Shown here: positions 36,672-43,652 of the stretch, piece after piece | How positions within the stretch are numbered: position 1 is the first letter of the stretch | Layout of the letters: each line of letters opens with the position of its first letter | DNA from: Paraburkholderia caledonica NBRC 102488 | Lineage (GTDB): Bacteria > Pseudomonadota > Gammaproteobacteria > Burkholderiales > Burkholderiaceae | Length of the DNA: 64,000 nucleotides | Reading direction: 5' to 3' | Assembly (NCBI RefSeq): GCF_000685095.1 | Contig: NZ_BAYE01000015.1 | Location: 1-64,000, forward strand | Program-made: the position numbers and the translations under genes | Notes under the pieces: model-generated | Databases searched by the model: none | What the model was told of the DNA's origin: nothing | Seen by the model: the letters and a program-made list of their open reading frames with translations, nothing else

Positions 36672-36688
36672 TTGGCACACCCTATGCA
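36672..36688 (+). promoter_or_regulatory. Sigma-54 (-24/-12) promoter of the peptide array
   Basis: TTGGCACACCCTATGCA matches the sigma-54 consensus YTGGCACGNNNNTTGCW at all core positions: GG at -24, GC at -12, exactly 10 bp between them. The predicted start is near 36699, about 58 nt before the first peptide ATG (36757). An IHF-like sequence AATCACAGCCTTG (36648-36660) lies just upstream. Transcription would therefore need an enhancer-binding protein, not encoded nearby. Confidence 0.75.
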
Positions 36689-36756
36689 AATACCCCTGTG
36701 AGCGCGACAAATAGTGCTCTTCCATCCAGACCGAAGACCCTCACAGGAGATTTACC

Positions 36757-36990
36757 ATGAGCTCACTGACCATCAAAGACATCGCCCATACCGAAGAACT
36801 GTCCGCCAAGGCGCTGTCCGCTGTACGCGGCGGCAGCAACTACAACGCAGGAAACCTCAACCTTGCCTACGGTGGCGGCTTCGCCAGCCCGGGCGTCGTA
36901 GTGGCACCCGTCACGCAGACTGACACGTACACGAAAGTCGAGATCCCGACGATCCAGAACTTGGGCGGCCTGCAGTTTGCCAAGGCGTGA
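36757..36990 (+). CDS. Double-glycine leader peptide, copy 1
   Basis: 77 residues. A 26-residue leader ends in ELSAKALSAVRGG, the pattern of double-glycine leaders cut by C39 peptidase/ABC exporters (known for class II bacteriocins and microcins). The predicted 51-residue core begins SNYNAGNLNLAYGGGF and is rich in Gly, Asn, Val and Thr, with no Cys or Trp. ACAGGAGATTTACC precedes the ATG. It is the first gene after the sigma-54 promoter. Function unknown; a microcin-like, adhesive or signalling peptide is possible. Confidence 0.85.
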   Translation: MSSLTIKDIAHTEELSAKALSAVRGGSNYNAGNLNLAYGGGFASPGVVVAPVTQTDTYTKVEIPTIQNLGGLQFAKA

Positions 36991-37118
36991 GTTAAGCGCC
37001 GCGGAGAGTCGCGCTGACAGCGGATGCCGTTCAATCCCATAGAGGTGCGCTCTCCCCGCTTGCACGTCGAACCGTACTCTTTAAACCGAAACACTGAAAC
37101 AGCCCCAGGAGACCTACC

Positions 37119-37352
37119 ATGACCTCGCTGACCATCAAAGATATCGCCCATACCGAGGAACTGTCCGCCAAGGCGCTGTCCGCTGTACGCGGCGGCAGCA
37201 ACTACAACGCAGGAAACCTCAACCTTGCCTACGGTGGCGGCTTCGCCAGCCCGGGCGTCGTGGTGGCGCCCGTCACGCAGACTGACACGTACACGAAAGT
37301 CGAGATCCCGACGATCCAGAACTTCGGCGGCCTGCAGTTTGCCAAGGCGTGA
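37119..37352 (+). CDS. Double-glycine leader peptide, copy 2
   Basis: Nearly identical to copy 1: Ser2 becomes Thr and Leu becomes Phe in QNFGG near residue 69; the other changes are silent. The leader again ends AVRGG at residues 22-26. The core begins SNYNAGNLNLAYGGGF. CCAGGAGACCTACC precedes the ATG. The same caveats on function apply as for copy 1. Confidence 0.85.
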   Translation: MTSLTIKDIAHTEELSAKALSAVRGGSNYNAGNLNLAYGGGFASPGVVVAPVTQTDTYTKVEIPTIQNFGGLQFAKA

Positions 37353-37480
37353 GTTAAGCGCCGCGGAGAGTCGCGCTGACAGCGGATGCCGTTCGATCCC
37401 ATAGAGGTGCGCTCTCCCCGCTTGCACGTCGAACCGTACTCTTTAAACCGAAACACTGAAACAGCCCCAGGAGACCTACC

Positions 37481-37714
37481 ATGACCTCGCTGACCATCAA
37501 AGATATCGCCCACACCGAAGAACTGTCCGCCAAGGCGCTGTCCGCTGTACGCGGCGGCAGCAACTACAACTTTGGAAACGTCAATGCTGCTTATGGCGGC
37601 GGCTTCGCCAGCCCGGGCGTCGTGGTGGCGCCCGTCACGCAGACTGACACGCACACGAAAGTAGACATTCCCACGATCCAGAACTTCGGCGGCCTGCAGT
37701 TTGCCAAGGCGTGA
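37481..37714 (+). CDS. Double-glycine leader peptide, copy 3
   Basis: The leader is identical to copy 2, but the core changes right after the cleavage site: SNYNFGNVNAAYGGGF instead of SNYNAGNLNLAYGGGF. Further on it has THTKVDIPTIQ in place of TYTKVEIPTIQ. Changes thus cluster in the predicted mature peptide while the leader is held constant. Confidence 0.85.
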   Translation: MTSLTIKDIAHTEELSAKALSAVRGGSNYNFGNVNAAYGGGFASPGVVVAPVTQTDTHTKVDIPTIQNFGGLQFAKA

Positions 37715-37842
37715 GTTAAGCGCCGCGGAGAGTCGCGCTCACATCGGATGCCGTTCGATCCCATAGAGGTGCGCTCTCCCCGCTTACACGTCGAACCGTA
37801 CTCTTTAAACCGAAACACTGAAACAGCCCCAGGAGACCTATC

Positions 37843-38076
37843 ATGACGTCGCTGACCATTAAAGATATCGCCCACAGCGAAGAACTGTCCGCCAAGGCTC
37901 TGTCCGCTGTACGCGGCGGCAGCAACTACAACTTTGGAAACGTCAATGCTGCTTATGGCGGCGGCTTCGCCAGCCCGAGTATCGTGGTCGCACCGGTTAC
38001 CCAGATCGGCACGTACACGAAAGTAGACATTCCCACGATCCAGAATTTCGGCGGCCTGCAATTTGTCAAGGCATGA
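37843..38076 (+). CDS. Double-glycine leader peptide, copy 4
   Basis: The most diverged copy. The leader has HSEELS for HTEELS. The core begins SNYNFGNVNAAYGGGF like copy 3 but continues SPSIVVAPVTQIGTYTKV and ends LQFVKA. The double-glycine site is intact. It is the last gene of the array; its downstream spacer is only vestigially related and leads to the terminator at 38246. Confidence 0.85.
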   Translation: MTSLTIKDIAHSEELSAKALSAVRGGSNYNFGNVNAAYGGGFASPSIVVAPVTQIGTYTKVDIPTIQNFGGLQFVKA

Positions 38077-38245
38077 GTCCAGCGATCGAGAGTCGCAAGC
38101 CCGGATCGCATGATGGATGCTTTGCAGTGTCTGACAGCTTCATACCAGGGGAGCGCAGCGGGAGGGCCAAGCGGTTGGTCCAGCCATCGTAGTTCGTTCT
38201 CCTGCCGAACCATCCGGACTTGTCACCGAGGTTCGGATCTCGGGG

Positions 38246-38277
38246 CCCGCCGGCCACTCCGCCCGGCGGGATTTTTT
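38246..38277 (+). terminator. Intrinsic terminator of the peptide array
   Basis: A perfect 8-bp GC stem, CCCGCCGG (38246-38253) with CCGGCGGG (38263-38270), is followed by A and six T residues. It lies 170 bp after copy 4 and would end the sigma-54 transcript. The rest of 38077-38439 shows no gene. Confidence 0.88.
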
Positions 38278-38439
38278 CACGCGTTTTCAGTCAGCACAGA
38301 AATTTCTCGCATCTGCCCTCTGCTTTTCGCGCGGTGGCTCAACGGCCAGGCGAACGCGCACATGCGGGCTTGGCTTCCGTCCACCGAGAACGCACACGGC
38401 GACAGATCGCGGAGCTTGCACCGGTACCGGCCAATGCCC

Positions 38440-39033
38440 TTACGGTGCTTCGCCCGCGGTCGTCGATGGGCTCATTGACGCCAGAATCTGGTCGCGGCAC
38501 GCCGCAAGGATTTCGTCGGCCAACGGCGAATCGTCGGGGCAGGCGCGCGACACGACAATGGCACCGACCGCATGCGCCAGCATGTCGAGGGCACGGGCTC
38601 GCGCCTGGCCTGCGTGCCCACCGTCCACGGCACTGCCTTCAGCGCAGAGCACAGTCAGCAGGCTCTCGATACCGGCCGCAAACTCGGCCCGAACTGCGTC
38701 CGACTGACGCGCGGCATCCCCACCCAGCGCAGCCATCGTGCAACCGGTCGCGCGGGCGTCGCGGTGTTCGCGGGAAAGGTAGTACCGCACAAATTCAGGT
38801 GCGTCGACACCCGCGCTCAGCGCCACGGTCTGCGCGATACCGCAGGCCGCCGATTCCGCCATCAGATCGGACTTGGAGCCGAACTGCTTGTAAAAGCCAC
38901 CGTGCGTGAAGCCAGCGGCTGCCATCAGATCCGCAACTCCCACTCCATCATAGCCGCGCTCCCGAAACAGCCTTGACGCCGTCTCGACGACGCGTTCCCG
39001 GTTGGCCTGCGCCTGTGCCTTGGTGATCTTCAT
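38440..39033 (-). CDS. TetR-family repressor (NemR-like context)
   Basis: 197 residues from MKITKAQAQANRERVVE. The N-terminal TetR HTH is clear (VADLMAAAGFTHGGFYKQFGSKSDLMAES, about 32-60), and the C-terminal ligand domain contains several Cys residues. It stands divergent from an old-yellow-enzyme pseudogene, the usual partner of NemR-type regulators that sense electrophiles. Start 39054 (MNHCGHE) is an alternative. Confidence 0.82.
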   Translation of the reverse strand: MKITKAQAQANRERVVETASRLFRERGYDGVGVADLMAAAGFTHGGFYKQFGSKSDLMAESAACGIAQTVALSAGVDAPEFVRYYLSREHRDARATGCTMAALGGDAARQSDAVRAEFAAGIESLLTVLCAEGSAVDGGHAGQARARALDMLAHAVGAIVVSRACPDDSPLADEILAACRDQILASMSPSTTAGEAP

Positions 39034-39069
39034 TTCGTGACCACAGTGGTTCATGTGTTCGATGGCTCG

Positions 39070-39097
39070 ATTATACATTGATGTCGATCATCATCAA
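39070..39097 (-). promoter_or_regulatory. Promoter of the TetR gene
   Basis: On the minus strand a perfect -10 TATAAT (39070-39075) lies 16 bp from TTGATG (39092-39097). It overlaps the operator-like repeat at 39093-39115, so autorepression is likely. Confidence 0.5.
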
Positions 39098-39115
39098 AAC
39101 CTTGACACGTTTGAT
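39093..39115. promoter_or_regulatory. Possible TetR operator overlapping both divergent promoters
   Basis: ATCAAA (39093-39098) and TTTGAT (39110-39115) form an inverted repeat that covers the -35 boxes of both the TetR promoter and the rightward promoter. This is the typical placement of an operator for a self-regulated divergent TetR pair. Confidence 0.45.
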
Positions 39116-39130
39116 TATGACCGTCATTAT
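39102..39130 (+). promoter_or_regulatory. Strong sigma-70 promoter of the OYE-pseudogene/SDR transcript
   Basis: A consensus -35 TTGACA (39102-39107) and -10 CATTAT (39125-39130) are separated by 17 bp. It survives although the first gene behind it is broken, and now drives the SDR gene. Confidence 0.65.
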
Positions 39131-39162
39131 TGCTTCCGTTGACAACCCAGAAACTGACCGAC

Positions 39163-39446
39163 ATGACCGGAACGACGCCCTTCGAGCCCTACGCCCTTGG
39201 CCGCCTGACGCTTGCCAATCGCTTTGTCATGGCACCGCAGACCTGTTCGCGTTCGGCCGTGCCTTCATCAGCAATCCCGATCTGGTCGAACGCCTGAAGA
39301 CCGGCGCCCCGCTGGCTCAGCCCGATTTCGCCACGCTCTATGGTGGCGGCGCCGCGGGCTACACCGATTACCCACCCATCACCGCGCGAGGCGCGCAGCG
39401 CTTGCTCCCGCATCCAAACCGCTCATTCGAAGGAAACCACTCATGA
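39163..39446 (+). pseudogene. Old yellow enzyme (NemA-like) remnant with internal deletion
   Basis: The first 25 codons read as a normal OYE N terminus (MTGTTPFEPYALGRLTLANR, then FVMAP). The frame then breaks, and in another frame the C terminus appears: DLFAFGRAFISNPDLVERL, TLYGGGAAGYTDYP. About 280 residues of the flavin barrel are missing, with the junction near 39236-39242. OYE family members reduce alkenes and nitro esters with FMN; this remnant cannot. The promoter and the TetR partner are still intact. The second frame runs on to 39446, where its stop overlaps the SDR start. Confidence 0.8.
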
Positions 39447-40231
39447 CCACGCTTCCGACTGTTCTCGTCACCGGCGCATCCTCCGGCATCGGTGCCATCT
39501 ACGCCGAGCGCTTCGCACGCCGCGGCCACGACCTTGTGCTCGTCGCACGCGACAAGGCACGCCTCGATACGCTGGCCGCACGCCTGCGTGAACAAAGCGG
39601 TGTTGCCGTCGAAGTGTTGCAGGCTGATCTGACCCAGCCGGGGGACCTGGCAGCAGTCGAGACTCGTCTGCGGGAGGACGCTCGCATAGGTATCCTGATC
39701 AATAACGCGGGAATGGCCCAGTCGGGCGGCTTCCTGCAACAGACCACTGAGGGAATCGAACGCCTGATCACGCTCAACACCACCGCGCTGACGCGGCTGG
39801 CAGCCGCAGTCGCTCCGCGCTTTGTCCAGGCGGGCACAGGCGCGATCGTCAACATTGGCTCGGTGGTGGGCTTCGCGCCCGAGTTTGGCATGACGATCTA
39901 TGGCGCCACCAAGGCGTTCGTGCTGTTCCTGTCGCAGGGACTGCACCTCGAGTTGTCGCCTAGCGGCGTCTACGTGCAGGCGGTGCTGCCGGCAGCGACC
40001 CGTACGGAGATCTGGGAGCGCGCCGGCATTGACGTCAATTCGCTTGCCGAGGTGATGGAGGTCGGCGAACTGGTTGACGCGGCGCTCGTCGGCTTCGACC
40101 GCCGCGAACTGGTCACCATCCCGCCGCTGCATGTGGCCGGCCGCTGGGACGCGCTGGATGGCGCGCGTCAAGGGCTCCTGTCGGACATTCGACAAGCGCA
40201 CGCGGCCGATCGCTATCGTTCAGAAGCCTGA
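39443..40231 (+). CDS. Short-chain dehydrogenase/reductase
   Basis: 262 residues of the classical SDR family: cofactor motif TGASSGIG (about 10-17), NNAG near 90, catalytic Ser in IGSVVGF, and YGATK as the Tyr-x-x-x-Lys pair. Acts on an alcohol or carbonyl substrate with NAD(P)(H); the substrate is not evident. GAAGGAAA lies before ATG 39443. It now follows the OYE remnant and is probably expressed from the OYE promoter. Confidence 0.88.
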   Translation: MTTLPTVLVTGASSGIGAIYAERFARRGHDLVLVARDKARLDTLAARLREQSGVAVEVLQADLTQPGDLAAVETRLREDARIGILINNAGMAQSGGFLQQTTEGIERLITLNTTALTRLAAAVAPRFVQAGTGAIVNIGSVVGFAPEFGMTIYGATKAFVLFLSQGLHLELSPSGVYVQAVLPAATRTEIWERAGIDVNSLAEVMEVGELVDAALVGFDRRELVTIPPLHVAGRWDALDGARQGLLSDIRQAHAADRYRSEA

Positions 40232-40297
40232 ACACTGCGGCTTCTGTTTTACCCGAAAGCCAGCCATGCCTTATCGACGGATACCCCGGCTCAGTTC

Positions 40298-40897
40298 TTG
40301 AGATGTAGCTCGATGACTATCATGCACACACGACGCTCGCGCGCGTTGCAGACGATCGACTCGACCGGCAGGGTTAGCCAGTCGGCAACGTCCTATGCCC
40401 GCGCACAGAACAACCATGTCTGGGCGGCCGGAACCACTTTCGCATACCGCGAGCTTGGCCCGCGTGGCGGCATTCCGCTGATCCTGCTCAACAACTGGGG
40501 CGCCGTGCCGGACAACTTGGATCCGCGCATCGTCGATGGCCTGGCCCGCAAGCATCGCATCATCGCCATCGACTATCGCGGCATCGGGCTATCTGGCGGC
40601 CGCGCGCCCGTGACCGTGGACGAGATGGCGCGCGACACGATCGCGTTGATTCGCGCGATGGGTTTCAGTCAGGTCGATCTGCTCGGCTTTTCGCTCGGCG
40701 GTTCCGTCGCGCAGGACGTGGCGCTAAAGGCGCCGGACCTGGTGCGCAGGCTCATCCTCACAGGCACGGGGCCCGCGGGCGGTCGGGGCATCGACCGTGT
40801 GGGGGCCAAGTCCTCGCCATTGATGATTGAAGACATCGCGGCCGGCGACAGGTACCCGACACTGGATCTGGAACACCATGAAAGCGCTCACCTTTAA
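40298..40897 (+). pseudogene. Alpha/beta hydrolase, C-terminally truncated
   Basis: The frame encodes 199 residues: the normal N-terminal part of an alpha/beta hydrolase with the nucleophile elbow GFSLGGS (Ser) and DYRGIGLSGG. Family members are near 280 residues. Here the sequence becomes atypical after GGRGIDRVGA and ends without the acidic and His members of the triad. The last 20 bp overlap the MDR reductase start, so a recombination probably removed the 3' part. The true start may be ATG 40313 (MTIMHTRR). Confidence 0.65.
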
Positions 40898-41879
40898 ACG
40901 CTACGGCAAGACACCCGAAATCGGGTTCGCCGAAGTGCCCCGCCCCACGCTCAAGCCTGATGAACTGTTGGTCCAGGTCCACGCGGCGGGGTTGAATCCA
41001 ATCGACAACATGATTCCGTCGGGGACGTTCAAGCCAGTCCTCAAGTTCGAGTTGCCCGCTACGCTGGGCAGCGATGTTGCCGGCGTGGTGGCTGAGGTCG
41101 GCAGCAACGTGACGCGTTTCAAGCCGGGCGATGCAATCTTTGCCAGCCTTTTCGATCTCGGCAGGGGCTCAATCGCTGAATTCGCGGCGGTGCCGGAGAG
41201 CGTTGCTGCGTCGAAGCCGGTCAACCTCGATTTTGTGCAGGCCGCGGCCGTTCCGATGGTCGGGCTCACCTCGTGGCAGGCGTTGAAAGAGCGCGCTAAT
41301 CTTCAAGCTGGCCAGAAAGTTTTCATTCCTGCCGGGTCCGGCGGCATTGGCACGTTTGCGATCCAGCTCGCAAAGCACTTCGGTGCCCGGGTGGGAACGA
41401 CAACCAGTACGGGCAACGTACAACTGGTAACCAGTCTGGGTGCAGACGACGTTGTCGACTATAAGAAGCAGGAGTTCGAGAAAGTTCTGGGCGGCTACGA
41501 CGTTGTGCTTGGCACCATCAGAGGCGATGCGATTGAGAAATCCATAGGCATCCTCAAACCGGGGAGCAAGATCGTGTCGCTCGTCGGGCCGCTGGACGCA
41601 GCGTTCGCCCGCGCCCGCAGGCTGAACTTCATTCTGAGGTTGGTATTCGGGCTAATGAGCCGCAAGATCAAGCGGCTCGCGAAGAAGCGGGATGTAGCCT
41701 ATTCATTTCTCTTCGTGCGCCCCGATGGAACGCAACTCTCTGAAATTGGCGGACTCCTCAAGTCGGAACAGCTTCGTCCAGTGATCGACAAGGTGTTTCC
41801 GTTTGAGCAGGCGAAGGAAGCGCTCGAATACCTGGCCCAGGGACGCGCCAGGGGCAAGGTCGTCGTGAGAATAAAGTGA
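40878..41879 (+). CDS. Zinc-free MDR-family NAD(P)-dependent oxidoreductase
   Basis: 333 residues of the quinone-oxidoreductase branch of the medium-chain dehydrogenases. A GroES-like N domain contains GSDVAGVVAEVG, and the Rossmann motif is AGSGGIGTFAIQLAKHFGA (about 155-173). The zinc-binding Cys/His set of alcohol dehydrogenases is absent. Typical reactions are reduction of quinones or enones. By eye the codon use is less GC-rich than that of the neighbours, consistent with separate origin. It overlaps the end of the truncated hydrolase frame. Confidence 0.85.
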   Translation: MKALTFKRYGKTPEIGFAEVPRPTLKPDELLVQVHAAGLNPIDNMIPSGTFKPVLKFELPATLGSDVAGVVAEVGSNVTRFKPGDAIFASLFDLGRGSIAEFAAVPESVAASKPVNLDFVQAAAVPMVGLTSWQALKERANLQAGQKVFIPAGSGGIGTFAIQLAKHFGARVGTTTSTGNVQLVTSLGADDVVDYKKQEFEKVLGGYDVVLGTIRGDAIEKSIGILKPGSKIVSLVGPLDAAFARARRLNFILRLVFGLMSRKIKRLAKKRDVAYSFLFVRPDGTQLSEIGGLLKSEQLRPVIDKVFPFEQAKEALEYLAQGRARGKVVVRIK

Positions 41880-41921
41880 GTTTTGCAGGGGGCGGCCAGG
41901 TCAAGGCTCATAGCGAACCGG

Positions 41922-42068
41922 ATGGCGGCTAAGGAGAACGCCTCGCTGCAGGACAGGGACGCGGCGATCGCCGCAGGCATCGACGACCACCCTCTTGCTT
42001 ACCCGTATCACCTGTACAGGAATGACGAGGAACGGGAGGACTACATTCGCCGCATGATGCAAGGCTGA
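41922..42068 (+). CDS. Small hypothetical protein
   Basis: 48 residues starting MAAKENASLQDRDAAI, polar, with HPLAYPYHLYRNDEEREDYI. There is no signal or membrane segment. No clear ribosome-binding site is seen, and an in-frame start at 41883 is possible. It follows the MDR gene by 42 bp on the same strand. Composition is protein-like, but I recognise no family, so it remains tentative. Confidence 0.35.
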   Translation: MAAKENASLQDRDAAIAAGIDDHPLAYPYHLYRNDEEREDYIRRMMQG

Positions 42069-42197
42069 AGGCTCGCGATTCTCGTAATGAAGCCCCTCGG
42101 TCTCGTGCTTGGAAATTAGCCACCAAAGGCCATCGCTTTCGCCCGCAATCCCGGGCGTTCTCACCGCACACAACTACGCATAAATACCGATTTCCGC

Positions 42198-42848
42198 CTA
42201 CTCATTCTCATCAAAGTAATGCCCGAACTTAAGCTGCTTCGTGCGGATATAGCGCTCGTTTTCCTCGCGCATCGGAATGGCGAGCGCGACGCGTTCGCAG
42301 ACCGGAATGCCGTGTTTGGACAGCGTGTCGAACTTTTCGGGGTTGTTGCTCATCAGGCGGACCGAGGTCACTTTCAGCGTCCGCAAAATGCCCGCCGCCG
42401 AGTCGTATTCGCGTGAGTCATCCGGCAGACCGAGATCGAGATTGGCCTCGACGGTATCGCGGCCCTGCTCCTGCAGCGCATAAGCGCGGATCTTGTTCGA
42501 CAGACCGATGCCTCGGCCTTCGTGCCCACGCAGATACAGAAGCACGCCGCAGCCTTCGGCAGCGATATAGCGCAGCGCCAGATCGAGCTGCTCGCCGCAG
42601 TCGCAGCGGTAGGAGCCGAGCACGTCGCCCGTCAGGCATTCGGAGTGCAAACGTGTCAGAACCGAAGACCTGTTCGCGACGTCGCCCATCACGAGAGCAA
42701 GATGTTCGGCGCCACTTTCGACCACGCGAAACACGTAAGAGGTGAACGTGCCGTAGCGCGTGGGAAGCGTGGCGGTGGCGTCGAGAACGACGCATTCGCC
42801 GTTGATGGCGCCGTCTACTGCGGGCGACGGATCGTGAGACGTGAGCAT
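42198..42848 (-). CDS. ribA: GTP cyclohydrolase II
   Basis: 216 residues. The enzyme opens GTP to 2,5-diamino-6-ribosylamino-4(3H)-pyrimidinone 5'-phosphate, the first step of riboflavin synthesis. The zinc site is visible in HSECLTGDVLGSYRCDCG, and the catalytic loop in LYLRGHEGRGIGLSNKIRAY. It lacks the RibB domain, so it is the monofunctional form. ATG 42848 and TTG 42860 are both possible starts. No FMN riboswitch is seen upstream. Confidence 0.92.
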   Translation of the reverse strand: MLTSHDPSPAVDGAINGECVVLDATATLPTRYGTFTSYVFRVVESGAEHLALVMGDVANRSSVLTRLHSECLTGDVLGSYRCDCGEQLDLALRYIAAEGCGVLLYLRGHEGRGIGLSNKIRAYALQEQGRDTVEANLDLGLPDDSREYDSAAGILRTLKVTSVRLMSNNPEKFDTLSKHGIPVCERVALAIPMREENERYIRTKQLKFGHYFDENE

Positions 42849-43148
42849 GGCGTTAGACAAAGGTGCTGAACATGAACCCGATGAAACCGGGGATAAGGTA
42901 CGGACAGGAGTTTACCGCTAATCGGCCGACCACACCGTATGCCCATGCATGGCGCACGGATCTTGCACCAGCGAAGCGCGCGACGCACCGCAAGTGCAAC
43001 AGTGTGAGGCCGCACTACCCGAAGTAAACGCTTCGCGCGCTCCAGGTATTCCCGAACACACTCGCTGGCGTCTCGCGCCTATACTGGAATTGCTTGGTCC
43101 TCGACAGCCGCCGCGCCGGCGTGCTGCACCGCGAAACGGAGCCGCTCC

Positions 43149-43592
43149 ATGACAACCGTTGCACAGCTTCTTAAAACCAAACCGAACAACACGACCGTCT
43201 ACACGATACGGGCCGACGACTCCGTGTACGAAGCGATCAAGCTGATGGCTGAGAAAGGCATTGGCGCGCTCGTCGTTACGGACGGCGACAGCATCGCGGG
43301 GATCGTCACCGAGCGCGATTACGCGCGCAAGATCGTGTTGATGGACCGGTCATCGAAGGCCACGCCGGTGCGCGAGATCATGAGCAAAGCCGTGCGCTTC
43401 GTGCGCCCCGAGCAGACCACCGACGACTGCATGGCGCTCATGACCGAGCGGCGTATGCGCCACTTGCCGGTGATCGAAAACGACAGGCTGGTGGGAATGG
43501 TGTCGATTGGCGACCTCGTGAAGAACATCATCGCCGAACAGCAGTTCACCATTCAGCAACTCGAGTTCTATATTCACGGCGAGCGTCCCTGA
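43149..43592 (+). CDS. Tandem CBS-domain protein
   Basis: 147 residues made almost entirely of two CBS motifs (about 10-65 and 75-135), with characteristic VTDGDSIAGIVTERDYARKI and VIENDRLVGMVSIGDLVK. Such proteins bind adenosine nucleotides and act as energy sensors. GGAG lies about 8 nt before ATG 43149. It is single and divergent from ribA. Confidence 0.88.
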   Translation: MTTVAQLLKTKPNNTTVYTIRADDSVYEAIKLMAEKGIGALVVTDGDSIAGIVTERDYARKIVLMDRSSKATPVREIMSKAVRFVRPEQTTDDCMALMTERRMRHLPVIENDRLVGMVSIGDLVKNIIAEQQFTIQQLEFYIHGERP

Positions 43593-43622
43593 CGCGCCGC
43601 GCCTGCCGCATGTACGAGCCGC

Positions 43623-43652
43623 AAAAAAAGCCCAATCGCTGAACGGTTGGGC
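43623..43652 (-). terminator. Intrinsic terminator (leftward) without an adjacent gene
   Basis: On the minus strand a 9-bp stem with one G-T pair (43644-43652 with 43630-43638, loop 43639-43643) is followed by seven T residues (43623-43629). The nearest upstream gene on that strand, the DUF4148 gene, ends 400 bp away, so it may close a small RNA. Confidence 0.75.

Larger units (their letters stand above)
36757..38076 (+). repeat. Four tandem 362-bp units, each with one peptide gene
   Basis: Start codons fall at 36757, 37119, 37481 and 37843, a constant period of 362 bp. Each unit holds a 77-codon gene and a nearly identical 128-bp spacer with its own Shine-Dalgarno (CAGGAGACC). The spacer contains GGAGAG (37003-37008 in unit 1) and CTCTCC (37050-37055), able to form an intercistronic hairpin. 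The spacer after unit 4 has diverged and runs into a terminator. Near identity, with few changes, points to recent duplication or gene conversion. Confidence 0.95.

Noticed and set aside
36757..38076. Tandem peptide genes as a CRISPR-like or satellite repeat
   Set aside because: The 362-bp period holds intact, conserved reading frames with ribosome-binding sites; the repeat is a gene array.
36763..38213. Four antisense ORFs of 100-186 codons across the peptide array
   Set aside because: They are periodic shadows created by the tandem duplication, have no ribosome-binding sites, and include spacer sequence.
38077..42070. Possible genomic island or prophage behind the peptide array
   Set aside because: Deletion scars are visible, but no integrase, transposase, tRNA or flanking direct repeats were found.
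42849..43148. FMN riboswitch upstream of ribA
   Set aside because: None of the conserved FMN-element blocks is visible on the minus strand.
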